This document shows positions 1 to 8,276 of a stretch of DNA of 64,000 nucleotides, in pieces. A program made the translations under genes and the position numbers. The stretch's first letter is position 1; every line of letters starts with the position of its first letter. A model generated the notes under the pieces. It worked only from the letters and a program-made list of their open reading frames with translations, did no database searches and was not told the origin of the DNA. The stretch comes from Planctomycetaceae bacterium (GTDB lineage Bacteria > Planctomycetota > Planctomycetia > Planctomycetales > Planctomycetaceae), in the NCBI GenBank assembly GCA_014762625.1, contig JABURQ010000174.1, positions 36,662 through 100,661 of the forward strand. Reading direction: 5' to 3'.

Positions 1-1
1 C

Positions 2-868
2 GTCGCTGAGGGGTGGACGGTCCATGAGAAATTCGAGGACGCTTTTCAACGCGAAGCGATCTCGCCGTTACAACAGTTTTTCTTACTCCCCCATAGTTGG
101 AAATATTATTGCCAGGAGCGGGTTGTTTCGCAGCGAACCTCTCGCTCGACCTTTGCCTGGCTGTACTCCATCTACTGGTGGCTATGTTTTGACCTGGGGA
201 TGCATTTAGGAATATTGTTGTCTGCACGCTGGTGTCGATCGAAAACTCTGGTTCGATTCCTGTTTCGCCGCGTGGTTCCCATCTTCGTCCCTCGCTGGGG
301 AGCGACGACCGATCGCAGCGATCGAATTCTGACCATGGAACACGAGCTGTTTCGACATCTGGAACTGGAGTTGTTTGTGCTGGGGGAGAGTCTCTCTGCG
401 GCTGCCGACTATGTAAAAAGGGTCTTGAGGTTTGCTGATTCCGGGACGGATACGCTTACAGACGATGAGAAAAGGCAATTGGAAGAATGGGGTTTAGACG
501 TTGCCTATCAATCGCTGAGAGAATCGTACACACACCACTACCCCATCTGTTTCCGGAAAATCAAAGCCGATGAGACCATGATCTCGATGTCTTCCGGATC
601 GGAGGTGACTTGGTACTCTCTCAGTCTGATCACCTATGTCGAACCGCGAGGACGGTTTTACGATCTGGCGACTTTTCTGACTCGCAGCATGGCGAGAATG
701 TACGGAGCCCGGATTCACTGGGGAAAATGGTTTCCGAAGGAACACGTTGAGGTGATTTCGAATTATCCTCGTCTGGAGGAGTTCCGAACGGTAGCTCAGA
801 AATATGATCCTCGAGAAGTCTTCCGAAACGAATTCATCGATCGAGTCATATTCGACAATGAACAGTAA
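2..868 (+). CDS. FAD-linked oxidoreductase, D-arabinono-1,4-lactone oxidase-type C-terminal part (5' truncated)
   Basis: The frame is open from the first complete codon at base 2, so this is the C-terminal 288 residues of a gene that begins outside the window; the ATG at 200 is only an internal Met. The end of the protein has the form of the ALO (aldonolactone oxidase) C-terminal domain: an HWGKWF motif followed by YPRLEEF and a closing DPREVFRNEF. In this family the His-Trp-Gly-Lys segment lies near the flavin and substrate. The FAD-binding half would lie to the left. The family oxidises sugar lactones or polyols with FAD; the substrate here cannot be told. It converges on the next gene, with only about 30 bases between, which hold a small CTGACG/CGTCAG inverted repeat (875-895). 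Confidence 0.8.
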   Translation, partial: VAEGWTVHEKFEDAFQREAISPLQQFFLLPHSWKYYCQERVVSQRTSRSTFAWLYSIYWWLCFDLGMHLGILLSARWCRSKTLVRFLFRRVVPIFVPRWGATTDRSDRILTMEHELFRHLELELFVLGESLSAAADYVKRVLRFADSGTDTLTDDEKRQLEEWGLDVAYQSLRESYTHHYPICFRKIKADETMISMSSGSEVTWYSLSLITYVEPRGRFYDLATFLTRSMARMYGARIHWGKWFPKEHVEVISNYPRLEEFRTVAQKYDPREVFRNEFIDRVIFDNEQ

Positions 869-898
869 TGCAATCTGACGCGGATCATACGTCAGCAC

Positions 899-3061
899 CT
901 ATTTCTGACGTTCGCGCATCACGGCCCGAAAGACACGGTCGAATAGCTTGGCGTCTTCCTCATAATTCCCTGTATTCGTGAGATCACGCATTTTCATATG
1001 CGGTCCGGAAACGGGTGAGGATTGCGAATCGACCCGGTCCGATTGGGATGAGGCCGATTCCTCAGGTTGTTGGGCGTTATAGCGATTGAGATTCGCTGGT
1101 TGGTCCGCTTCCTCTTCAGTCGGTTTCCAGGAGATCGGGAACATCGGCTGAGCCGTCGTGGGATGCGCCTGGTCTATGCGTAGTTTTTGCCCGACCGGAG
1201 GTTGATAGGGATTCGCCTCGCTCGACGATTGTGGCACATCCGTGGCGGCGTCGATTTCGGGAGGTTCGACTTGATCGGCCAGGGCCGAGTGACGAACCCT
1301 GCGAGCTTGTTCCTGTAGTAGTTCTCGCATCAATGGGCTGTCCATGATGGACTGCGGGATCGATTTCATCGGTTCCGGGCGAGAGGGCTCGGAAACGGAT
1401 TCCAGAACATCGGACTCTTCCGCAGGCATGACGTCTTCCACAATGGTCGCCGGAGGCTCCTCGACAACATCCACCTTCCGAGGTTCCTCCTTGGTGACGT
1501 CAGCTTCCGGTTCGACGGTTTTCTCAGGAAGAACGTTTTCGGGGGCGGCTGTCGGTTCGGCGTGGCTTGCTGCCAGTTCCTCAGGCGGAACTGTTTCCGT
1601 CTGCGGCGAGTTGGAAGAATCGATGGGTGATTCTTCGATCGTCGCAGTCGCAGCAACCCAGGGTTGGCGGTCGTGAGACGTTTGCACCGTTTCGCTGTCT
1701 GGTTGGTCGCTGGCGACATATCGCTTTAACATTCTCGCCGACTGACGTTCGCGAATGAACCAGGCGACTCCGAACAGGGAAACGATAATCAGAAAGCTCA
1801 CCAGATACGTCGTCTGCTGGGAAGAGAGCAGAGCGTTTGGTTTGTCGTTTGCAGGAATGGTCAGATCGAGCACTTCGCCGGCAGGCATCTCTGTGTCACT
1901 CGATTCCATTTCCTGGAAGGCTTGCTGGAAGGCTTGCTGGAAGGCGTCAAACTGCTCGGCGTCGTCCATTTGAGTTGTTAGTTCCGCCGGTGATTCAGAA
2001 GTCTCTTCGGACAACGTTGAAGACTCGGGTGATGAGGCGGTCTCGACTGACTGGGAGGACGACTGCGTGGGCTGTTCCCGAACGCGGGCGTTGATTTTGG
2101 GAAGTGACGCTTCGCCGACATATTCGACGGATCGGATGGGAGACTCATTCGAGGCGACTTTCCAATTCTCCGAGCCTGTCACTCGAACGGCGGGCGGCAA
2201 CTCGGGGAGTCTGTCGCGGGCGATTGATTGCGGTTGAAACGTCAGAATCGTTCCGGAAAGAATCGTGTTCGGGGCCATTTCCGCCTGAGCGGGGATGGAC
2301 TTGGCATTAGGCGGCGGTGTGTTGACCAGTCCTGCCATCGCCGAAATATCCTGTTGCATCAATTCCAGCAGCCCCGCCAGCCGTGCGTTTTCCGGCTTGA
2401 CTGTAAACAGCACAGGGCGATCGAGAATGTTCAGTAGAACGATTTGGGTAGGGGCATTGAGATCGTTGAGCGAGCGACCGGAATCGTTTAGGCCCAGGTT
2501 CTGGTAATATTTGATTGGAGTTTCCGCCAGCAGGATGTCGCCGTCGGCAAACTGAAATTGAAGATCGCGTCGCGGCTCGAGCTCCTGGCGTTTCAAGCCC
2601 GCAGGGGTTTGGCGAAAGAGGTAAAATTCGCGACCGCTGTAAGAAGTCAGCCCGCCGGCGTATTCGCCGATCAGTTGTTCGAAGGACGGCAGCTCGTGGG
2701 TAAACTCAAACACGCCCGGCTTACCGACCTGTCCGATCACGGTGATGTATTTGGACTTCTTCTCCGAGATCGCCGTCTGGACTCTGCTGTTGTCAGTTTG
2801 ATCGTCGCTCTCGGTCGACGAATAAAAAGGGCTTTCGTCCTGAGCGGGCGTTTTTTGACTGGGAGCCGGGGAAGACTTCTCCGGGACAGGCGTCTGTTCG
2901 GCGGCAGCCGAGGTGTCACCTTTAGGGGATTGAATCACCGACATTTTCCCGCCACCGGAATTGCCAATCACGTTGTTCGATTGCGCGGAGAGCCGGTCAG
3001 CTCCCGACACGAGCACGAGGATCAGAGAAAACAACGATAATCGGACGAGCGGACGCGTCAT
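899..3061 (-). CDS. secreted SLBB-domain protein with one internal membrane segment
   Basis: About 720 residues. The start at 3061 (MTRPLVRLSLF) is preferred over the longer frame from 3094 because it begins directly with a signal peptide ending near SAQ and has a purine-rich stretch just upstream. A region around residues 105-185 (YITVIGQVGKPGVFEF, later LQFQFADGDIL) reads as an SLBB/capsule-export-like beta-grasp domain. A hydrophobic segment near residue 420 (YLVSFLIIVSLFGVAWFI) is flanked by long, low-complexity Ser/Pro/Glu-rich linkers. The middle contains a short Gln/Ala/Phe tandem repeat. SLBB domains occur in polysaccharide export and surface proteins; the exact role is unknown. It is transcribed divergently from the Cys-rich precursor gene at 3389. 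Confidence 0.72.
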   Translation of the reverse strand: MTRPLVRLSLFSLILVLVSGADRLSAQSNNVIGNSGGGKMSVIQSPKGDTSAAAEQTPVPEKSSPAPSQKTPAQDESPFYSSTESDDQTDNSRVQTAISEKKSKYITVIGQVGKPGVFEFTHELPSFEQLIGEYAGGLTSYSGREFYLFRQTPAGLKRQELEPRRDLQFQFADGDILLAETPIKYYQNLGLNDSGRSLNDLNAPTQIVLLNILDRPVLFTVKPENARLAGLLELMQQDISAMAGLVNTPPPNAKSIPAQAEMAPNTILSGTILTFQPQSIARDRLPELPPAVRVTGSENWKVASNESPIRSVEYVGEASLPKINARVREQPTQSSSQSVETASSPESSTLSEETSESPAELTTQMDDAEQFDAFQQAFQQAFQEMESSDTEMPAGEVLDLTIPANDKPNALLSSQQTTYLVSFLIIVSLFGVAWFIRERQSARMLKRYVASDQPDSETVQTSHDRQPWVAATATIEESPIDSSNSPQTETVPPEELAASHAEPTAAPENVLPEKTVEPEADVTKEEPRKVDVVEEPPATIVEDVMPAEESDVLESVSEPSRPEPMKSIPQSIMDSPLMRELLQEQARRVRHSALADQVEPPEIDAATDVPQSSSEANPYQPPVGQKLRIDQAHPTTAQPMFPISWKPTEEEADQPANLNRYNAQQPEESASSQSDRVDSQSSPVSGPHMKMRDLTNTGNYEEDAKLFDRVFRAVMRERQK
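1914..1946. repeat. 12-bp tandem repeat inside the SLBB gene
   Basis: The unit TGGAAGGCTTGC occurs twice and then partially a third time. On the coding strand it encodes repeated QAFQ units. It stays in frame, so copy-number change would lengthen or shorten the linker by four residues per unit. Confidence 0.85.
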
Positions 3062-3388
3062 CACGTGCCCCTTTTTTCGGAGGACAATTCCCACACAACC
3101 TCGGCGCGAGGTTCGCTATAATCCTTAAAATCGGCACAATCTCACTCCGACCTGAGCCCGAATTTTGAATTCGCGGCAAAGAAACCGAAAAATACGACAG
3201 TCCTAACTCCTTGTCTGGACGGCAAATACGAGTGAGTGGACGTCAGAGCTGAACGGGGACATAATGAGATTAGAGACCCGTGAATTCGCAGCGTGTGAGC
3301 TAGGTTACTGATCTGAAGTCGGGAACTCTCAAAATCAGAGAACAGAACTTCGGTCAAATTCAATGCATTCAAATACTGAGGACGATTT
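3062..3388. other. divergent intergenic region between SLBB gene and RiPP precursor
   Basis: About 330 bases that must carry promoters for both directions. I see no convincing -35/-10 pair and no clear operator. A GAGGA Shine-Dalgarno stretch at 3378-3382 sits 6 bases before the ATG at 3389. A GGAAC element near 3321 has no properly spaced ECF-type -10. Confidence 0.5.
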
Positions 3389-3847
3389 ATGAAACGGAAT
3401 GAACTCAATCGCAGAGATTTCAGTAAATGGTCGGTCGCCGCGCTCGGCGGACTGGTCGCCGGAACAACCGCCGGTTGCGGCGGAAACGCCGAAACCCCGA
3501 CGGGAGGAGACGCTGGCGGCGAATCATCTGATGCGGCCGGACCTGAGACGACGGAAGTCGCCGCACATGCCTGTCGCGGATTGAATGATTGCAAAACGGC
3601 CAGCAATGAATGCCGAGGCCAGGGGACCTGTGCCACCGAGGCCTGGCACCACGATTGTGCAGGCATGAATGACTGCAAAGGGCAAGGTGGTTGTGGAGAA
3701 AATCCGCTCGCCAATACATGTGAGGGAAAAGGAAGCTGTGCTATTCCTTTGATGGATGCGGCTTGGGATAAAGCCCGCAAGAGTATGGAAGCCAAGTGGG
3801 AGGAAGCCGGCAAAGAGTTCGGTTCCGCTCCCGCCCAGGCCAGCTGA
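3389..3847 (+). CDS. Cys-rich Tat-lipoprotein, probable bufferin-like RiPP precursor
   Basis: 152 residues. The N-terminus has a twin-arginine motif (NRRDFSK, Arg8-Arg9), a hydrophobic segment and a lipobox TAGC with Cys30, so it should be exported folded by Tat and lipidated. The mature part has nine further cysteines (62, 68, 75, 81, 90, 96, 102, 111, 117) in a repeated pattern: CRGLNDCK and CAGMNDCK, then CRGQGTC, CKGQGGC, CEGKGSC. The C-terminal 30 residues are charged and Cys-free. The two genes downstream are DUF692 and DUF2063, the pair that processes bufferin precursors (DUF2282 and relatives), where Cys residues are modified and bind copper. Role as a modified metallophore/copper buffer is inferred from this context; the Tat-lipoprotein signal differs from the Sec signal expected for typical bufferins. 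A terminator follows at once. Confidence 0.8.
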   Translation: MKRNELNRRDFSKWSVAALGGLVAGTTAGCGGNAETPTGGDAGGESSDAAGPETTEVAAHACRGLNDCKTASNECRGQGTCATEAWHHDCAGMNDCKGQGGCGENPLANTCEGKGSCAIPLMDAAWDKARKSMEAKWEEAGKEFGSAPAQAS

Positions 3848-3879
3848 TCCTATTTTGGGAGAAGCGGTCGAATCAAACT

Positions 3880-3915
3880 GGGGACCGGGGACGTGTTGTC
3901 TCGGTCCCTTTTTTT
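3880..3915 (+). terminator. Rho-independent terminator/attenuator between precursor and modifying enzymes
   Basis: Perfect stem GGGACCG (3881-3887) with CGGTCCC (3902-3908), extendable inwards by three pairs including G-U, an 8-base loop, then seven T (3909-3915). It lies 33 bases after the precursor stop and 38 bases before the DUF692 start. This placement should give much more precursor than enzyme transcript by partial read-through. Confidence 0.85.
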
Positions 3916-3953
3916 GTCATTGAAATATGTCATTGTGAACAGGAGCGTCGATC

Positions 3954-4883
3954 GTGGCTGCGGAAGCACGCTTGGGGCATCCGAATCTGGGCCTGGGGGT
4001 CGGATTACGGCATGTCCATTTCCGACACATTACGGAGAACTGGCCCGACGTGGACTGGTTTGAGGTGATCTCCGAAAACTTTATGGACACACGGGGACGC
4101 CCGCGCGATATTCTGGACCGGGTCGCCGAACGCTATCCGGTCGTGATGCACGGCGTCTCGATGTCGATCGGAAGTACCGATCCCTTGAATCGGGACTACC
4201 TCGCGCGGCTGAAACGTCTCGCGGACGACATTCAGCCAGTCTGGATTTCCGACCATGTCTGCTGGACGGGAGTTGCCGGACGGAATTCGCACGACCTGTT
4301 ACCGATCCCCTATAACGAAGAATCGTTGTCGCACGTGGTGCAGCGGATCCGCACCGTGCAGGAGATCCTCGAACGTCCGCTGGTGCTCGAGAATCCGAGC
4401 AGCTACGTCACGTTTCAGGATTCCACGATGAGCGAGTGGGAGTTCATCACGCGGATGGCGGAGGAAGCCGATTGCGGACTCCTGCTCGACGTCAATAATG
4501 TCTACGTCTCCGCTTACAACCACGATTTCGATCCCGACGTATTTCTGCAATCCCTACCCCACGAACGGATCGTGCAATTCCATCTGGCCGGGCATTTGAA
4601 CTGCGGCACTCACTGCATCGACACGCATGACGGCCGCGTGATCGATGACGTCTGGGAGCTGTACCGAAAAGCGCACGAGTTAACGGGAGGCGTCTCGACA
4701 TTGCTGGAATGGGACGCCAACATTCCCTCTTTCGATGAGATGCACGCCGAAGTTCTCAAAGCGCGTCAGTTCCTCCAAGGGGGGACCTCCGGTCGTGTCC
4801 CGCAAGAGAAAGACGTCAGCGATCACGACACTTCCACCGTGCCACATCCGATTAACTATTACGTGGGGTCGGAGGCGGAATGA
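3954..4883 (+). CDS. DUF692 multinuclear non-haem iron oxidase (MNIO, BufB/MbnB-like)
   Basis: 309 residues; GTG start preceded by AGGAG at 3941-3945 with 8-base spacing. It has the DUF692 TIM-barrel signature: early [17 protein letters not shown] (34-44), then likely iron ligands in MHG (His66), SDH (Asp100, His101), LEN (Glu146), LDVNN (Asp179), HLAGH (His210, His214), THD (His225, Asp226) and EWD (Glu252). MNIO enzymes use two or three iron atoms and O2 to modify Cys residues of a partner peptide, for example to oxazolone/thioamide in methanobactin or thiooxazole in bufferins. Its substrate here is most likely the Cys-rich protein encoded just upstream. It overlaps the next gene by 4 bases (ATGA), so the two are translationally coupled. 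Confidence 0.93.
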   Translation: MAAEARLGHPNLGLGVGLRHVHFRHITENWPDVDWFEVISENFMDTRGRPRDILDRVAERYPVVMHGVSMSIGSTDPLNRDYLARLKRLADDIQPVWISDHVCWTGVAGRNSHDLLPIPYNEESLSHVVQRIRTVQEILERPLVLENPSSYVTFQDSTMSEWEFITRMAEEADCGLLLDVNNVYVSAYNHDFDPDVFLQSLPHERIVQFHLAGHLNCGTHCIDTHDGRVIDDVWELYRKAHELTGGVSTLLEWDANIPSFDEMHAEVLKARQFLQGGTSGRVPQEKDVSDHDTSTVPHPINYYVGSEAE

Positions 4884-5752
4884 ATCAGCATTCACCGCGC
4901 TCGCTAGAGTCGCTCCAGCAGTGGTTTCAATCGGTCATCACGCATCCCGAAGGAGTCCCGGCGGGGATCGAATCGGCGCGCGGGCTGATTGACATCTCGA
5001 CCGACGATCTGGGATCCGTGGTTCCTGATTGCGGTCAACTCGACGCCCTCGGCAAGGTGCAGGTCTATGGCAACGCCTACTTCGCCCGCTTGATAGAATG
5101 TCTCGGGGAAGAGTTCCCCGCCGTCAAAACCGCTCTCGGCGACGAGACGTTTCAGTCCTTCGCCTTTTCGTACCTTCAGCAATGTCCCTCCATCAGTTAC
5201 ACCCTGGCCGACCTCGGACGCCGGTTTCCCGAGTTCCTCGAACAGACCAAACCGCACGACGCGGGGGAACTCGGCTGGGCCGACTTTCTGATCGACCTCG
5301 CCCGTCTCGAATGGCACTACAGCGAAATCTTCAACGCGGCGGGAACCGAGACGACTCCCACTCTCTCCCCCGAAAGGCTCCAGACTCTCACACCCGAGCA
5401 ATTCGCTTCCTGTCGATTGCAACCCGCTCCCTGTGTGCGGCTCGACCAGTTTCGTTTCCCGGTTCACGAGTACGCGACGGCGATCCGCAAGAAACAGGAA
5501 TCGCCCCCCTTTCCCCAGCCGGAGACGACTTTTCTGGTGATGACCCGTCGTCATTACATCGTCCGGCGGGTATCGGTCAGCGAAGCGGAATATTCGGTGC
5601 TGCAAGCGATTCTGCAGTCCGGCAACGAACCGATTGGAGCGATTCTCGATCGGGCGTCCGAGCAGTGGTCAGCAGCGATGCAACGCGACCTGCAATCGTG
5701 GTTTGCCAACTGGTCCGCGGCCGGTTATTTCGTCACGGTTGAAGAGGTGTAA
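4880..5752 (+). CDS. DUF2063 (HvfC/BufC-like) putative peptide-recognition partner of the MNIO enzyme
   Basis: 290 residues. The N-terminal 100 or so residues ([14 protein letters not shown] to the region around [11 protein letters not shown]) fit the DUF2063 'putative DNA-binding' domain; the C-terminal half ([31 protein letters not shown]) fits the usual HvfC/BufC second domain. In methanobactin and bufferin systems this class of protein forms a complex with the DUF692 enzyme and presents the precursor, despite the DNA-binding name. Start ATG overlaps the DUF692 stop. No DoxX-type membrane gene (BufD) follows; the next gene is on the other strand, so the operon seems to be three genes. Confidence 0.88.
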   Translation: MNQHSPRSLESLQQWFQSVITHPEGVPAGIESARGLIDISTDDLGSVVPDCGQLDALGKVQVYGNAYFARLIECLGEEFPAVKTALGDETFQSFAFSYLQQCPSISYTLADLGRRFPEFLEQTKPHDAGELGWADFLIDLARLEWHYSEIFNAAGTETTPTLSPERLQTLTPEQFASCRLQPAPCVRLDQFRFPVHEYATAIRKKQESPPFPQPETTFLVMTRRHYIVRRVSVSEAEYSVLQAILQSGNEPIGAILDRASEQWSAAMQRDLQSWFANWSAAGYFVTVEEV

Positions 5753-5998
5753 GAAACGAGCCTGCTGTGAGTTGATTGAGACAGCCTGCGGGTGCTCCAG
5801 TGTGTCGAGTTGACTCTCGGTGTTCTCGCTGTCGGTGAACTATCTGCTCTCGGGGATCATTGAGACCTTCTTAACAAATAGATCAGTTTTTGAAAGGCAG
5901 ACCCGAATCTCACCTGGCAGAGAATCTGACCTCCGTCGCCAAAGCTCCGCCTCTCGAAATTCAAGAGCGTGTGGGCCGGGTGCTTGTTTGAAAAAGTA

Positions 5999-8275
5999 TC
6001 ACTGGCTTTGCAGTTGCTGGAGGTACGTGATCCGCAGAGGGGTCAAACCCGATTGAGGATCGATTTGCTGACTTTGAGTCAGTGCTTGAACGGCAACCGC
6101 ATGGTCTCCAACTTCGATCGCCACACACCCCAGGTAAAACAAAAGCTCTGATCGCAATTCCAGCGGCAGATTCCCTTGCTCGACCAGAGAGTACATCGAC
6201 TTGGCGAGTTCCTCCAGTGGTTGATCCAGTGAGGAGAGAATCACAGAGTAAAACGGTCTGTGGGTCGGATCGAGATGCTCAATCTGATCGCGAGCCGCTA
6301 CGGTGTTTCCCGCTCTCAAATAAAAACGGATCAAACCCTCTTCACTCATTTCACTGTAATCAGTGCGTTCAGGTGGATTTGCCTCAAAATCTTTTTCCGT
6401 AACGAATGATGGGAAGAGTTGCTCTGCGACCGGTTCCAGTTCCAATCCTCGAAGACTCACAAGCAATCGTTCGGATTCCCGACTCGTCCAGCGTTTTTGT
6501 GCTGCCAGATTGCGAATCAACGTCAGGGCACGATATTCGTCCAGCAATGAATGCTGACCGGTGTTTCGATGCACTCGATAGGATAGCTCCAGGTAGGACC
6601 ATGCCTGAATTTTTCGACTTTCGATCGACTGCTCAACCGGAAGCAAGTGGAGGGCTGCATAGGGAAGTCGAATCGAGTTCATGGCTCCCGCGATTTGCGT
6701 CGCCTCTGCTGGCGTTGAAGCGGCGATCACTTGGGGAGCAGGGGGGGGAGTCTGTGGCCCGGGCCATTCCAGGTTCAGAAATGTTCGACCGGCAGTTTGG
6801 ACCTGTTGCCTGAAAGTGGGATCATCAGCATGTCCGAAATAAGTCGCCTGTCCATCAATGCCTATCATTTTCCAATGAGGACTCAGCGAGAGGTCCCGAA
6901 TCGCATCCTGTTCTGCGGTATCTGCAACGACTAACAGAGGTTTCCAGTCTTTGATTCGATGTAAGTAACCCCCGAAATTCTGGTCCGTACGAAAATATAA
7001 CAACGCTCGCATCTCTTTGAGATCGCGTGTCAATGCTGCATATTCTGCGTAGTCTTGTCCGTAAAGATCCCACCGGTTATCGATGACGGGGGGATACTGT
7101 TCCGTCGTTTGAACATCAAGCCATTCGGAACAGCGGTCAAGATCGAGCAGCAGAGCGGGGCCCTCGCTCTTCCATTCCAGAGGATCGATTCGATGTACCG
7201 CCAATGTACCTTCGAAAAGATATTGACGAACGATTGTTCCCGGCCCCGACAGTTTTAACAGGCAGACTCCAGCGATCGAAAGAGTTGCCCCGACACGCAT
7301 CATTTTTACACGCTTTATGGAAATCCCCGATCTTTCCTCGATTGAAGAGGTAGTGCTTAGACAGAGCAGAGAAGCCACAACACTCAGCCAGAGATAGTAT
7401 CCACAAAGCAGACCGAGCAGAGTGAACAGGAACAGACAAGTGACGACAGTCAGAGGCCTGTCGATTCCTGATATCGCGTGGTACCAACACGTCAGAAGAG
7501 TCAGCACGAGCATCATATGCTCGAGCGTCGGAACACCTGATCCAAATACAGGGGTCAGGGAGTCCAACAACTCTGGATAGACAGGAGTCGTCACCGCGCT
7601 CCAGGGACGTAGCAGTGTTTTCCAAAGGCCGGTCGCCATACCTCCGGTGAAGAGCAAAAGGAAGCTGCCTACGGTTCCCAAAAAACCAGATTGCACAAAC
7701 CGTCTTTGGGAGTCTCCGGTAAGCCACCATGGAATGAAGAGTATAATCCAGAACAGACATACGATACTGATTTCGAGCGTTGTGAAAACTGCGATCGCAA
7801 CAATGAGTATCAACAACGGCCCCACGAATTTATCCTGTGTGTCACTTCGAGCACGCAGCAAGACATACAGAAGTGCTAGAAGAAGCAGTGCCGTCAGCAT
7901 ATGCCAATCTTCAAACCCGTAACTGAGAGAGATCAGTGCGATTATTGCCGTACCCGTTCCAATACGCGCCGCCAATGATTGGGCCAGAAATCCAATGCAG
8001 AGTGAACCCAGGCAAACCATCAAAGGATAAGCGATGCTTCCCCAATTCCGGGTCCACTCAATCTGAGTTGCCGGAATGTGCCAATCTCCCGGTTCGCTGA
8101 GAATTGTCTGCCCCGTCGTCGGCATCAGAATTGACCGTCCACTCGGCAAGGAAGGGTGAAAGCTGAGAATGACTAACCCGGAGAGCAAGCACCACCGAAT
8201 AGGGATTTTGTATCTCTGTCGGACGTCCTCAGGCTTGCGGGAATCGACCGTAGGTCTGTGCGTGGTATGATTCAT
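5999..8275 (-). CDS. multi-pass membrane protein with soluble C-terminal TPR-like domain
   Basis: 758 residues. The N-terminal half has about ten hydrophobic helices (for example around LMVCLGSLCIGFLAQSL, LLILIVAIAVFTTLEISIVC and LMLVLTLLTCWYHA). The C-terminal half is soluble, with a DLYGQDYAEYAAL region and a final helical part (LELRSELLFYLGCVAIEVGDHAVAVQAL) that looks like TPR repeats. The layout resembles planctomycete glycosyltransferase-39-like or O-antigen-ligase-like membrane proteins, but no family motif is clear and I do not name one. The start follows the cytochrome stop with one base between (TGAgATG), so it is coupled to the heptahaem cytochrome and may anchor or assist it. Confidence 0.75.
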   Translation of the reverse strand: MNHTTHRPTVDSRKPEDVRQRYKIPIRWCLLSGLVILSFHPSLPSGRSILMPTTGQTILSEPGDWHIPATQIEWTRNWGSIAYPLMVCLGSLCIGFLAQSLAARIGTGTAIIALISLSYGFEDWHMLTALLLLALLYVLLRARSDTQDKFVGPLLILIVAIAVFTTLEISIVCLFWIILFIPWWLTGDSQRRFVQSGFLGTVGSFLLLFTGGMATGLWKTLLRPWSAVTTPVYPELLDSLTPVFGSGVPTLEHMMLVLTLLTCWYHAISGIDRPLTVVTCLFLFTLLGLLCGYYLWLSVVASLLCLSTTSSIEERSGISIKRVKMMRVGATLSIAGVCLLKLSGPGTIVRQYLFEGTLAVHRIDPLEWKSEGPALLLDLDRCSEWLDVQTTEQYPPVIDNRWDLYGQDYAEYAALTRDLKEMRALLYFRTDQNFGGYLHRIKDWKPLLVVADTAEQDAIRDLSLSPHWKMIGIDGQATYFGHADDPTFRQQVQTAGRTFLNLEWPGPQTPPPAPQVIAASTPAEATQIAGAMNSIRLPYAALHLLPVEQSIESRKIQAWSYLELSYRVHRNTGQHSLLDEYRALTLIRNLAAQKRWTSRESERLLVSLRGLELEPVAEQLFPSFVTEKDFEANPPERTDYSEMSEEGLIRFYLRAGNTVAARDQIEHLDPTHRPFYSVILSSLDQPLEELAKSMYSLVEQGNLPLELRSELLFYLGCVAIEVGDHAVAVQALTQSQQIDPQSGLTPLRITYLQQLQSQ

Positions 8276-8276
8276 C

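Noticed and set aside
3315..3360. ECF-type promoter before the RiPP precursor
   Set aside because: A GGAAC and a CGGTC are seen, but the spacer is about 24 bases, too long for ECF promoters.
3142..3813. 223-codon minus-strand frame over the RiPP precursor
   Set aside because: Antisense to the Tat-lipoprotein, whose signal, lipobox and Cys repeats make the plus strand the real one.
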